Origin: Candidatus Leptovillus affinis
Lineage (GTDB): Bacteria; Chloroflexota; Anaerolineae; Promineifilales; Promineifilaceae
DNA: 64,000 bases
Reading direction: 5' to 3'
Assembly: GCA_016705235.1 (NCBI GenBank)
Contig: JADIYP010000001.1
Span: 1,302,001-1,366,000, forward strand
Positions 1 through 8,446 of this stretch are shown one piece after another. A model generated the notes under the pieces. That model was not told the DNA's origin, did not search any database, and saw only the letters and a list, made by a program, of their open reading frames with translations. Both the position numbers and the translations under genes were made by a program. Numbering within the stretch: position 1 is the stretch's first letter; each line of letters begins with the position of its first letter.

Positions 1-42
1 CAGAAGTAATAGACATGAACGGTTTATTCCTTGTATCTGGTT

Positions 43-102
43 AGACCCTAATGGTTGTGAGTGCCAAAGGTCTAATTTCTCATAAGCAAACCCATCGGGT
101 CT
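43..102. repeat. diverged hairpin repeat of the AGACCC/GGGTCT family
   Basis: The stretch begins AGACCCTAATGGTT and ends AAACCCATCGGGTCT, with TCTCATAAGC before the right arm. This matches the architecture of the three tandem hairpins at 16176-16389 (AGACCCCAAGGGTTT, TCTCAGGAGC, AAACCCTTGGGGTCT), but with several substitutions. It lies downstream of the minus-strand gene ending at 122. It is probably a dispersed intergenic repeat that could also end transcription. Confidence 0.5.
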
Positions 103-121
103 GCATAAATGCTGGGCAGAT

Positions 122-1060
122 TCATTTTAGCGGCAAACCAAGCGTGGTGCGAACGGCCGTGGCAATATCTGTCAGGTTGTTAATCTGGCTGGCCAGGGCC
201 GCCTGATTCGCGCCCGCCAGAATAGTGGGAACCGGGTTGCGCGTGTGGCTGCGGCTCTCCTTATCTTCGATATTGCCGTGATCGCTGGTGACAATGAGCA
301 GCCCGTTGGTTTCGTCCCAGGCTTCCAGCAGGCCGCCCAGCACTGCGTCAATGCTTTCCAAATGCGCGGCCGCTTCCGCCAGCGTGCCGCGATGCCCGCG
401 CACATCGCTGGGCCAATGTTCAAAAAAGCTGAAGTGATGGGTTTGAGCGATGGCCGCCATTTGCGCTCCGGCTTGCGCCAGGGTAAGAATGGGTATGTCT
501 GGATAACCCAGGTGGTCGCGCCACCCTTGAGCGGTGAAGTCTGGACTGACAGCACGGCCGTTGCGCAAATCTTCTAGGGTCCGCAAAGGCAGCCCGGCGC
601 TGGCCGCGGCCAACGGCACAGAAGAGAGCAGCCGCCGCCCGCTGTCGATGGCCGCAAAATAGCCGGGCGGGTAAGGCGTTATCAGCGCTGCCTGCCCACC
701 GGCCGCAACGACTTCCTGAAACAGACTGCCCTGGCGGATGATGTCGGCAACGGCCGTGTTGGGTTTGGGGCCATAATGTTCGCCGACCAACTGCGGCACA
801 TTACGCCCGGTGAGAATGGCGGCCTGACCGGTGGCGCTTTGCGGCCGTCCGGGCAGCCCCAGGTTGGCGTCGGTGGGGATCAGGCTGGCTTTGTCGGTGA
901 GGATGGCTCCCCGCCCGGCCAGGTACCAGTCTGGGCCAAAGAGCGCGGTAAGGTGGGGCAAAACGGCCGTGGCAAACGGATTCCGCGCCGGGTCAGCTTC
1001 GCCCAAACCCACGCCATCCAAAAAAAATATTAAAACGTGTTTGTCATTCAATTGCGCCAT
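122..1060 (-). CDS. alkaline phosphatase superfamily metalloenzyme (PGM/phosphopentomutase-like)
   Basis: 312-residue protein of the alkaline phosphatase/iPGM metalloenzyme superfamily. Near the N-terminus FFLDGVGLGEAD gives a metal-binding Asp. SATGQAAILTGRN around residues 75-90 carries the expected Ser/Thr nucleophile. TSDHGNIED near residue 260, followed by SHTRNPVPT, supplies the second metal site. It is much shorter than iPGM (about 510) or phosphopentomutase (about 390), so it lacks a full cap domain and the substrate cannot be named. The ATG at 1060 is preferred over an in-frame TTG two codons upstream. It diverges from arfB across an 81-base gap. The gene carries four ACGGCCGT octamers. 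Family assignment is solid, the reaction is open. Confidence 0.85.
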   Translation of the reverse strand: MAQLNDKHVLIFFLDGVGLGEADPARNPFATAVLPHLTALFGPDWYLAGRGAILTDKASLIPTDANLGLPGRPQSATGQAAILTGRNVPQLVGEHYGPKPNTAVADIIRQGSLFQEVVAAGGQAALITPYPPGYFAAIDSGRRLLSSVPLAAASAGLPLRTLEDLRNGRAVSPDFTAQGWRDHLGYPDIPILTLAQAGAQMAAIAQTHHFSFFEHWPSDVRGHRGTLAEAAAHLESIDAVLGGLLEAWDETNGLLIVTSDHGNIEDKESRSHTRNPVPTILAGANQAALASQINNLTDIATAVRTTLGLPLK

Positions 1061-1141
1061 GGTCAATCGCCCAATGTCCCCGAGACTTTGGTATTCTCGA
1101 CAAATCTCTATACACTTACCATCCGTCTTTAGGGATAAAGC

Positions 1142-1576
1142 ATGATGGACGAAAACGATATTCTCATCAACAACAACCTGAGCCTACCGGCCGCCGAGCT
1201 GCAATTTCGCTTCTCTACCAGCAGCGGACCGGGCGGCCAACACGCCAACCGTTCCGCCACGCGGGTTACGCTGCTCTTCGACGTCGCCCAATCCCCCAGC
1301 CTGGACGAACCAACCCGTGAACGCCTGCTCAAAAATCTAGCCAGCCAATTGGACAAAGAGGGCGTGCTGCAAATTCATGTTCAAGACACCCGCAGCCAAT
1401 ACCAAAACCGCGAACTGGCTATCGTGCGTTTTCAGCAGCTTTTGGCCCAAGCCTTAAAATTACGCAAACCCCGCCGCAAAACCAAACCCAGTCATGCCGC
1501 CATCGAAAAACGGATCGCTGCCAAAAAGCAGCGCAGCCAGATCAAAAAAGATCGCACCAAACCGCGCGAGGAATAA
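1142..1576 (+). CDS. arfB: peptidyl-tRNA hydrolase ArfB, ribosome rescue factor
   Basis: 144-residue release-factor-like protein that frees ribosomes stalled on mRNAs without a stop codon by hydrolysing peptidyl-tRNA. The catalytic GGQ lies at residues 31-33 within SSGPGGQHANRS. The C-terminal 40 residues are strongly basic (KPRRKTKPSH, KKQRSQIKKDRTK), as expected for the tail that enters the empty mRNA channel. It lacks the codon-recognition domains of RF1/RF2 and has the usual ArfB length. AGGG eight bases upstream fits the ATG at 1142, with a second ATG directly after. It ends just before the paired palindrome at 1582-1614, facing a convergent MFS gene. Confidence 0.95.
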   Translation: MMDENDILINNNLSLPAAELQFRFSTSSGPGGQHANRSATRVTLLFDVAQSPSLDEPTRERLLKNLASQLDKEGVLQIHVQDTRSQYQNRELAIVRFQQLLAQALKLRKPRRKTKPSHAAIEKRIAAKKQRSQIKKDRTKPREE

Positions 1577-1581
1577 ACATC

Positions 1582-1614
1582 AGATTGGTCCAATCTCCCA
1601 GATTGGACCAATCT
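1582..1614. terminator. paired-palindrome element between convergent genes
   Basis: Two 15-base near-palindromes, AGATTGGTCCAATCT and AGATTGGACCAATCT, are separated by CCC. They are perfect reverse complements of each other, so the 33 bases form a hairpin with a three-base loop, while each arm can also fold on itself. Placed between the ends of arfB (+) and the MFS gene (-), it can act as a bidirectional terminator. The same element recurs at 28099-28131 and, with changed letters, at 62537-62569. Confidence 0.75.
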
Positions 1615-1640
1615 AAAAGCGTCAATTGGTCTTCTCTTCC

Positions 1641-2978
1641 TTACAGCACCACACCCGCCGGATCATTGCCCGAATCCAGCATTGCCTGGCGCACATTGAC
1701 CCGGCTCAAAAGCGCCAATCCCACCACAAAGAAAATAATTAAAGACACAATGGCAATGCGCTGCGAACCGGTGATTTGCACGGCCGCGGCAAAAGCCAGC
1801 GGCCCAATCCACGAAGTGCCTCGTTCGCTGATCTCATAAAAGCCAAAGTATTCCGCTTCGTGGTCGGCCGGAATCATTTGCGAGAAGAGAGAGCGGCTTA
1901 ATGCCTGGGATCCGCCCAAGACCAATGCCAGCACAAAGCCCAAAACAAACAACTGCGTCTCGGTGTACAAAAACGCAAACGCATAAATCACCAGCGCCGA
2001 CCAGATAATCAGGCTGACCATGATGGCGCGTTTGGCCCCAAACCGTTTCGCCAGATACCCAAAGGCCAACGCGCCGCCAAAAGCCACAAACTGAATCATC
2101 AAAACCAGCAGCAGCAGGCTCTGTGTTTCTACGCCCAGTTCGTCGGCGGCAAAAGCGGTCGAGACAATAATCACCGTCTGGATGCCATCGTTGTAGATAA
2201 GATAGGCGATGAGGTAGCGGAAGGTCATGGGGTACTGCCGCCACATCTCTAGCAGGGTATTCCAGACGCGCTCGATGCCATGCTTAAACATATTGGTTCC
2301 TGGCGGCAGTTGGCGCGCCGCGTCGCGTTGGACGAGGCGTTTGTGGGGAAATAGATAGGTGAAGACCAACCACCATACACCGGCGCTGGCCAGACTGATG
2401 CGCACGGCCAGGGCGGTGTCTTCCATAACGGTTAACAATCCCAGGTTAATGAGCAGCAGCAGGCCGCCGCCCAGATACCCTACTGCCCAGCCGCGAGAAC
2501 TAACCTCGTCTCGTTTGTCTGGCGAGGCGATGTCGGGTAGGAAAGCGTTGTAGGAGACAACGGCCGCGCCAAAAGCCAGGTTCGCCAAAATGTAAAGCAA
2601 ACTGCCCACCACCACGGCCCCGTTGGTTCCCAAACCGGGCATATCTGCACGGATGAAGAACAAAAACACGGTTGCCACTGCGCCAATGTAGGCAAATGTG
2701 AGCATGAGGCGTTTCTTGAGGTTGGTGAAGTCGGCGATGGTCCCCAGGAAAGGTAGAAACAAAACCTGGAGGAGTACGGACATGGAACTGGCAAAGGGGA
2801 AAATCGCGGCCGGCTCAATTCTGACGCCAAATACGGACAATGGCGCGGTGCTGGAAGCAGCCAGGGCTAAAATATAGGGACCGAGTAAGGCGGTGACGAC
2901 GGTGGTTGAAAAGGCGGAATTGGCCCAATCATACATCATCCAGCCCCGAATCTCGCGGCGGTCATTGATCATGGTCAC
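1641..2978 (-). CDS. MFS transporter, UMF1/Atg22-like
   Basis: 445-residue, 12-helix major facilitator protein. The N-terminal REIRGWMMYDWANSAF is typical of the UMF1/Atg22-like subfamily, where Atg22 exports amino acids from yeast vacuoles; bacterial substrates are mostly unknown. Further support is the loop YLAKRFGAKRA and a central basic loop between helices 6 and 7. The start is a GTG: AGGAGG lies seven bases upstream of it and 13 from the ATG two codons later. It is the last gene of the minus-strand series that includes the LCP protein, but a 113-base gap suggests its own transcript. No ACGGCCGT octamer falls inside it. Confidence 0.88.
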   Translation of the reverse strand: MTMINDRREIRGWMMYDWANSAFSTTVVTALLGPYILALAASSTAPLSVFGVRIEPAAIFPFASSMSVLLQVLFLPFLGTIADFTNLKKRLMLTFAYIGAVATVFLFFIRADMPGLGTNGAVVVGSLLYILANLAFGAAVVSYNAFLPDIASPDKRDEVSSRGWAVGYLGGGLLLLINLGLLTVMEDTALAVRISLASAGVWWLVFTYLFPHKRLVQRDAARQLPPGTNMFKHGIERVWNTLLEMWRQYPMTFRYLIAYLIYNDGIQTVIIVSTAFAADELGVETQSLLLLVLMIQFVAFGGALAFGYLAKRFGAKRAIMVSLIIWSALVIYAFAFLYTETQLFVLGFVLALVLGGSQALSRSLFSQMIPADHEAEYFGFYEISERGTSWIGPLAFAAAVQITGSQRIAIVSLIIFFVVGLALLSRVNVRQAMLDSGNDPAGVVL

Positions 2979-3091
2979 GGTGTGTCCTCCTGCAATGTTG
3001 GCTTGCGCCGGCCTGGCTTATGCGCCTGGGATGTTGGGTGATAACGGCCGTTAGTCGCCAAATTTTCTAACGGCTTTTGTGAGTCTGTGCC

Positions 3092-4669
3092 TTATTGGTC
3101 GAAAGCGTCAGGCGTATACAGTTGTGGCCGGCAGGGATTGTAATCGTCGCCCAAGACGACGCGATAATCATAATCGTATTCAGCATCAGCGGCGAGTTCA
3201 ATCTCGCTGCGGTTCATGTCAAAAATCCAACTGATCAACCAGTCGTAAGATTCCTTGAAGTTGGGTTTGTAATAGCTGAGATGAGTTTCGGTGCCCGGGC
3301 GCGAGATGGGGTCGCCAATTATGGGGATAAAGCCATACCAGGCCAGATTGTCGGCGGCCAGGGCTGCCAGATCGGGGTTGTCGGTGGCGTTAATGATTTC
3401 TACGTAGATGGGTTTCCGGGTAGCGCGGCTGAGGTCTGGGGGACGGAAGAGGCGTTCCAGGGTGTCGTGCATCATGCCGCGCCCTTCCCAGACGGGAAGC
3501 TGCACGGCCGCGCCGCCAGGCGTAACCCAGGATTCGGTTTTGCCGGCCAAATAGAGATTTTGGACGCCATTTTCACGAATGGCCGGGGCAATGGTAGCCA
3601 GTTGCAGCAACCGGCCGAGGTCCAGGTCGGTTTCTACGGTGTCTTTGTAGGTGTTCCAGAGTGTCGGCAGTTCGGCAATGAGGTTGAGTTCGAGTCCCTG
3701 GTTGAACATGGCGCGCAGTAGCTGCTGCTGCCGCCGGCTGCGACCCCAATCGGAGAGCGGGTCCATCAGGCGGGATCGGGCATACCAGAGAGCCAGGTCG
3801 CCATCCATGTGTTGGACGCCAATGGGCAGGGTGAACACTTCCCAGTTATCCTCGTTGAGAGGATCGAGTTCGGGAGAGATGAGCCGCCAATCGGTGCGTT
3901 CGCAGCTAACGGCCAGATCGACGCCGCCCATGGCATCGACAATGTCCTGAAAACCCTGGAAATCAACTTCGGCGTAGTAGTGGATGGGGATGCCAAAGTT
4001 GTAGAGGATGGCTTGTTTGAGCAGTCCTACGCCGCCGCCGGGGTAGTCGATGGCATCGCCGCGGGCCAGGGCTGTGTTGAGCCGGTTCATGGTGAAGCCG
4101 GGGATGTAGACGTAGAGGTCGCGGGGCAGGGAGATCATGGAGGCGGTGGGGCCTTCGGGATTGATGGTGACGATGAGCATGGTGTCGGTACGGCCGCTGC
4201 TTTCGTCGCCGATGGGATCGTCGGAGCCGAGGAGGAGGATGTTGGTGGTGCCTTTGGGGATGTCGAAGACGGGCACGGCCGTAGGGATGGGGGTGCTGGG
4301 TGTGGGTTCGCCTTCACGCAGGAAGCCGACGGCGACGGTAGCATCCAGGGTGGGGTCTAACTGCGGCCGGCTGGTGGGCGAAGCTGTGGGCTGCGGCGTG
4401 GCTGTCGCGGTAATGGTGGGCGTGGTTTCTGAGCTTGTGTTGGCAGCGGCTGTTGGGTTTTGTTCGGGGTTGGCGGGCAGCGGCGTGTCGGTAGGTTCGG
4501 TGGCGGCAGTGGGCAGCGGGGTGGCAGACGGCCGTTTCACCACCGCCAGCGAAGCAGAAGTGGGTGTCGGGTCGGGTAGGCGGCTGCCCGCGCCACAGGC
4601 AGCCAGGAAGCTGCCGAGGAGGACAAGGCAAACAAGGGTAATCCAGTAAGGGGTATATGTTCGGTTCAC
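3092..4669 (-). CDS. LytR-CpsA-Psr (LCP) family protein
   Basis: 525-residue LCP protein. This family transfers lipid-linked glycans or teichoic-acid-like polymers to the cell wall outside the membrane. The first 25 residues form a hydrophobic segment ending LGSFLAAC, which reads as a lipobox with Cys25. A Pro/Thr-rich linker follows to about residue 135. The LCP domain shows NILLLGSDD, GRTDTMLIVTI, SLPRDLYVYIPG with its conserved Arg, and WYARSRL. A LytR_C-like domain (YVEIINATDNPDLA) ends the protein. The GTG at 4669 lies 17 bases after the stop of the ABC permease gene; the frame stays open upstream but only reads through that gene. The GTG has no clear ribosome binding site. Likely partner of the adjoining export and glycan genes. 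Confidence 0.88.
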   Translation of the reverse strand: MNRTYTPYWITLVCLVLLGSFLAACGAGSRLPDPTPTSASLAVVKRPSATPLPTAATEPTDTPLPANPEQNPTAAANTSSETTPTITATATPQPTASPTSRPQLDPTLDATVAVGFLREGEPTPSTPIPTAVPVFDIPKGTTNILLLGSDDPIGDESSGRTDTMLIVTINPEGPTASMISLPRDLYVYIPGFTMNRLNTALARGDAIDYPGGGVGLLKQAILYNFGIPIHYYAEVDFQGFQDIVDAMGGVDLAVSCERTDWRLISPELDPLNEDNWEVFTLPIGVQHMDGDLALWYARSRLMDPLSDWGRSRRQQQLLRAMFNQGLELNLIAELPTLWNTYKDTVETDLDLGRLLQLATIAPAIRENGVQNLYLAGKTESWVTPGGAAVQLPVWEGRGMMHDTLERLFRPPDLSRATRKPIYVEIINATDNPDLAALAADNLAWYGFIPIIGDPISRPGTETHLSYYKPNFKESYDWLISWIFDMNRSEIELAADAEYDYDYRVVLGDDYNPCRPQLYTPDAFDQ

Positions 4670-4686
4670 AAGTGTTTGTTGAAAGA

Positions 4687-5592
4687 TTAGATTTTTTCGC
4701 CGAAAAGGTATTCGAAGCGATTGAAGATGTAATAACCAAAGATGAAGATGATAACGGCCGTTACCGATGTGCGCAAAAGATAACTCGGGTCCATGTTCAC
4801 CGGGCCATTGCTGCCCATTGTCCCCCACAATACCGTGCGGTAGCCATCAATAATCGAGGCCATCGGGTTCAGCCAGCGCATCACCACAGCCGGATTAAAC
4901 GTAACGCCCATAATCGTCGTTGACGTCCCCAAACTTTCAAAGGGATAAAAAACCGGCGTCAGAAAAAACCACGCCAGCAGCCCCACATTCAAAATCTGGA
5001 TAACGTCCCGATAAAAAACCTGCACCGTTCCCAAAATCATGATGATCCCTTGCATAAAAATCATCTGAATCAGCAAGAGCGCCGGAACCCAAAGCGCATA
5101 AATTGTCAGGCCAAACCCATAACCATATAGCAGCGCCACCATCACCAAAAAAGCCAGGACAAAATTGACCAGATTGGAGAGCAGCACCGACGTAGGCAGC
5201 ATGATGCGCGGAAAATAAACTTTACGCAGCAAGGCCGCGTTATCGGTCACGCAAACCGTGCCGCCAATGAGCGTGTTGCTAAAAAATTGCCACGGGATCA
5301 AGCCTACCAGGATAAAAATGGGGAAGATGCGGATGGCGTTGTTGGGGATAAGCTTGGTGAACAGCAGGGTATAAACCACCATCATCAGCAAGGGATTCAG
5401 CAAGCTCCAAAACATACCTAAAATCGAGTTTTTGTAGCGAACTTTTATTTCCCGCGTGACCAGATTTTTGAGCAGAAAGCGGTAGCGCACAGCTTCCGCC
5501 AGTCGTGAACGCCAGTTTTCCCAATCGGCGGTATCAAATAATTCCATTGCCTGGTAGGGCGGATCGGAAGGTGTGTCGAACTTAGAAGTCAT
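4687..5592 (-). CDS. ABC-2 type polysaccharide export permease (Wzm/TagG-like)
   Basis: 301-residue inner-membrane permease with six predicted helices. The N-terminal amphipathic stretch RYRFLLKNLVTREIKVRYKN followed by LGMFWSLLNPLLMM is diagnostic of Wzm/TagG/RfbA exporters of O-antigen or teichoic acid. The start chosen is the ATG at 5592 (MTSKFD); the longer frame runs into the MITE flank. Such permeases need a cognate ATPase (Wzt/TagH). None is adjacent, and the only ABC ATPase in the window, at 30.7 kb, sits with its own two permeases. It is the upstream partner of the LCP gene. A mobile element at 5670 now separates it from the glycosyltransferases upstream. Confidence 0.9.
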   Translation of the reverse strand: MTSKFDTPSDPPYQAMELFDTADWENWRSRLAEAVRYRFLLKNLVTREIKVRYKNSILGMFWSLLNPLLMMVVYTLLFTKLIPNNAIRIFPIFILVGLIPWQFFSNTLIGGTVCVTDNAALLRKVYFPRIMLPTSVLLSNLVNFVLAFLVMVALLYGYGFGLTIYALWVPALLLIQMIFMQGIIMILGTVQVFYRDVIQILNVGLLAWFFLTPVFYPFESLGTSTTIMGVTFNPAVVMRWLNPMASIIDGYRTVLWGTMGSNGPVNMDPSYLLRTSVTAVIIFIFGYYIFNRFEYLFGEKI

Positions 5593-5669
5593 AAAAATTG
5601 ATTCTCGGTAACAAATCCCAGGCATTATAGCGCAGAAGCATTGATTGACGAATGGCGGAGCTTTCTTAG

Positions 5670-5854
5670 CAGCAATTCTCAATTTAGATCAGGCATTCGT
5701 GCGAACAGGGCAATTTCTTTGCAATTTAGGCTGAATTGTCATTCTGAGCGGAGTCTGCGGAGCGAAGAATCCCCATGTATTGGTCATTAGGGCTGAACGG
5801 GATGCTTCGGAGGACCTCAGCATGACATATTTCTAGTTAAATTGAGAATTCCTG
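5670..5854. mobile_element. 185-bp MITE-like element, copy 1
   Basis: A 185-base element with 17-base terminal inverted repeats (CAGCAATTCTCAATTTA left, CAGGAATTCTCAATTTA as complement of the right end, 16 of 17 identical). The directly repeated 9-mer CTTTCTTAG flanks it at 5661-5669 and 5855-5863, a perfect target duplication. There is no coding capacity. It is identical in the opposite orientation to the copy at 42938-43122. Its core contains the CATTCTGAGCGGAG/GAAGAATCCCC type of sequence often seen as dispersed repeats. It presumably moves with a transposase encoded elsewhere. Confidence 0.9.
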
Positions 5855-5907
5855 CTTTCTTAGTGGGTAATCGCCGGGTAGGGATTTGGTTGGTTTCGCG
5901 GTCCGGT

Positions 5908-7158
5908 TTAAGGGAGGGCGGGCGCGATTTGTTGGTAAATGGATTGGATTTCGGCGGCATGATCTGAAAATGAGCGTACCGGTCGAATGCCCTGTCGCAG
6001 GCGTTCTCGCAGGACCGAATCCTGTTGTAACCGCGCCAAAGCTTGCTGCCAGGCGTTCACGTCTCCGGCGGGGATCAGCAGGCCATCTACGTCGTGCCGC
6101 ACACGGTCGGCCAGCACGCCCAAATCGGAGGCTATAACCGGCACACCCATGGCAAATGCTTCTGAGATGACAAAGACAAACGATTCGTACCACAGGGAGG
6201 GCACGACAACGACATCGACGCCAGCCAGCAAATCCCAGATGGCTTCCCGGTCTAATTTTCCGAGAAAGGAAACGCCGGGCGTTGCCAGGGCTTGTAGTTC
6301 GGCGCTGTAAGCCGGGTCGGCTTCCAGGTCGCCGGCCAGCCAAAATTCGGCCGATGCGGGCAGGCGGGCGAATGCTTCCAGGGCGACATGGACGCCTTTT
6401 TGCCAGGAAAGACCGCCAATGTAAGCGATGCGGAAGGTATTGGGCGTGTTTGGGCGGCCGGGAAGCTGCGGCGGCAGGACAATGCCGTGGGGCACGACGT
6501 GGATTTTTTGTGGGGAACGGCCGTTTCCCTCATGCAATCGGGCCGCAAATTGGCTGGGGGTGATGATGGCTCGCGCTTGCTTCAGGACGCGCTGGAGCTT
6601 TTGCTGGCGTAGGGCCAGCAGCGGCGCCAGCGCAGGCACAGCCGCGACTGCCTGTGGATGTCCGGCGCGCGCTAAAGCGCAGCGAGCGCAGTTCAGCCAC
6701 CAATCTGGCCCTTCGCAAATGGTCTGGTCGTAGTTGGTGAGCAGTTGGGCGTTGGCGCACAGGTACCAATAATCGTGCAGCGTAACGACGTAAGGTATAC
6801 CGGCGCGGATAATCACATCTACCAGGCCGGCCGGCAGCCCCATGAGGTGTTGGATGTGGATGAGATCGGGTTGTTCCTGGTCGAGAACGGCCGTAAACCC
6901 GGCCATCACCTGGCTTTGCCCAAACGTGCGCCAAAATACTCGGGTACGAGACTGTGGTCCCAGCTTCAGGCGGTAGACTTGCACGCCGTTTTCGTGGGCT
7001 TGGGTTAAGGCGAGGTCTGTTGGCGGTTGTGGCGATGGGGTGAAGACGGCCGTATGATGCCCTTGCGCCGCCTGCCAATCGGCCAGAGTTTGGGTGTATA
7101 GTTCTGTCCCGCCAACATCATCAGGCGGGTATTGGTGAACAACGTGTAAGATGCGCAA
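5908..7158 (-). CDS. glycosyltransferase family 4
   Basis: 416-residue retaining GT-B glycosyltransferase. The N-terminal Rossmann half starts RILHVVHQYPPDDVGGTELY, with VTLHDYWYLC near residue 125. The donor-binding half shows YIGGLSWQKGVHVALEAF and the signature SLWYESFVFVISEAFAMGVPVIAS with the catalytic-type E-x7-E arrangement. The start is a TTG, 11 bases after the stop of the upstream glycosyltransferase; the frame is open further up but only as a shadow of that gene. An alternative start inside is less likely because the beta-1 strand would be lost. The sugar and acceptor cannot be read from the sequence. Cytoplasmic or membrane-peripheral. Confidence 0.9.
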   Translation of the reverse strand: MRILHVVHQYPPDDVGGTELYTQTLADWQAAQGHHTAVFTPSPQPPTDLALTQAHENGVQVYRLKLGPQSRTRVFWRTFGQSQVMAGFTAVLDQEQPDLIHIQHLMGLPAGLVDVIIRAGIPYVVTLHDYWYLCANAQLLTNYDQTICEGPDWWLNCARCALARAGHPQAVAAVPALAPLLALRQQKLQRVLKQARAIITPSQFAARLHEGNGRSPQKIHVVPHGIVLPPQLPGRPNTPNTFRIAYIGGLSWQKGVHVALEAFARLPASAEFWLAGDLEADPAYSAELQALATPGVSFLGKLDREAIWDLLAGVDVVVVPSLWYESFVFVISEAFAMGVPVIASDLGVLADRVRHDVDGLLIPAGDVNAWQQALARLQQDSVLRERLRQGIRPVRSFSDHAAEIQSIYQQIAPALP

Positions 7159-7169
7159 AACAGGTCTGT

Positions 7170-8435
7170 TTAAGCGGCAGCATTCAGGAGGTGGTTGTAA
7201 ATTTGGAGCACGCGCTCGCCCACGCTTTCCCAGGTGAAAACTTCTTGCACCTTTTGCTGTCCTCGCTGGCCCATTGTCTTGCCTAAGTCGGGTTCTGTCA
7301 ACAGGCGGCGCATGGCTCCAGTCAGCGCCGCGACATCGCCAAACGGGACCAAAATGCCGTTTTCGCCATCGTCTACCACGCCGGGGATGCCACCTGCCCG
7401 CGCACCAATCACCGGACGGCCGTGCGCCCACGCTTCCAAAAAGACAATGCCAAACGAATCGGTGTGCGAGGGCAGCAGGAGCATGGCGCAGGCAGCGAGA
7501 AGGGCATGTTTTTCTACGTCAGTCAGGATGCCCAACGGCCGTATCCTCTCCTTTTCCGCTTCGGTCAGGCTGGCATACAACTGGTCAAACTCCGCCGAAG
7601 TCTGGCCGATGAGTGCCAGCGTCAGCGGCGTCCCCTGGGCGTTCAACGCCAGGGTTGCTTTCATGGCGTCCAGAGCGCCTTTGGCGCGGCTCATGCGGCC
7701 GATGAACAAGGCAAACGGGCTGCTGTCGGGCACGTAACTGTCGCGCACGGCCGTGCCTGTTGGCAAATCGGGTAGGGGGTCTATGCCGCCGCTGATAACG
7801 GCCGTGTGTTTTGCTTGCACACCCCACTCGCGCAGGCCGTCAATTTCCACCGAGGTTAACGCCAGCACTGCGTCCGCATCGGCCAGCAGATGGCGTTGGT
7901 GGTCCATGGTGGCGTTGCGCGCCAGCCGATCTTGTTTGTCTGTGCCAAAATGGGCGAAGGGAGTCACGACGAACGGAATGCCGCGCTGGCGGGCAAACTG
8001 CCAGCCGGCCAGCAGTGGATATTCCCAGGAAAGGTTAAAGCCGTGGACGAGCTGGATGTCGTCGGGCAGGGCGGCCAGGGCTGGTTCCAATTGTTGCGCG
8101 GGAGGGATGAGGCGGGCCATTTTTTGCAGCACGGCCGTTTGGTCGCCGGGCAGCGCCGATAGCACAATCATGAGTTTACGCCACAGGAGTAACGCAGACT
8201 GCCCGCCGGGCAGTGGGCGCAGCGGGCAGCGAATGAGCGATATGGGACCATCTTGTTCAATTTGGGTGGACGGTGTGCCTGTGCCTAGCCAGAATTGTGT
8301 TTCTAATTGGGCGGTGGTGGTAACGGCCGTGATCCGATGCCCACGCGCCGCCAGATTAAATGCCAACGCCCGCACATAACGTTCCCCACCGCCGGGAAAA
8401 GGGGGATATGCGGGCGTGACAAATAAAATGTGCAT
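7170..8435 (-). CDS. glycosyltransferase family 4
   Basis: 421-residue GT-B enzyme. The start MHILFVTPAYPPFPGGGERY is the canonical N-terminal strand and glycine loop of GT4. LFIGRMSRAKGALDAMKA opens the donor domain, and SHTDSFGIVFLEAWAHGRPV with GGIPGVVDDGENGILVP forms the nucleotide-sugar site. AGGG lies five bases before the ATG. It begins 11 bases after the FG-GAP gene and is followed by another GT4 gene after 11 bases, so the three are likely co-transcribed. Five octamers ACGGCCGT lie within it. Substrate unknown. Confidence 0.92.
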   Translation of the reverse strand: MHILFVTPAYPPFPGGGERYVRALAFNLAARGHRITAVTTTAQLETQFWLGTGTPSTQIEQDGPISLIRCPLRPLPGGQSALLLWRKLMIVLSALPGDQTAVLQKMARLIPPAQQLEPALAALPDDIQLVHGFNLSWEYPLLAGWQFARQRGIPFVVTPFAHFGTDKQDRLARNATMDHQRHLLADADAVLALTSVEIDGLREWGVQAKHTAVISGGIDPLPDLPTGTAVRDSYVPDSSPFALFIGRMSRAKGALDAMKATLALNAQGTPLTLALIGQTSAEFDQLYASLTEAEKERIRPLGILTDVEKHALLAACAMLLLPSHTDSFGIVFLEAWAHGRPVIGARAGGIPGVVDDGENGILVPFGDVAALTGAMRRLLTEPDLGKTMGQRGQQKVQEVFTWESVGERVLQIYNHLLNAAA

Positions 8436-8446
8436 CCAAACCCTGA

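Noticed and set aside
5671..5853. Insertion sequence remnant
   Set aside because: Only 185 bases, no transposase fragment; a non-autonomous MITE explains it better.
7159..7431. A longer N-terminus for the GT at 5908
   Set aside because: The added 91 residues are Arg/Trp-rich and are the off-frame reading of the end of the upstream glycosyltransferase.
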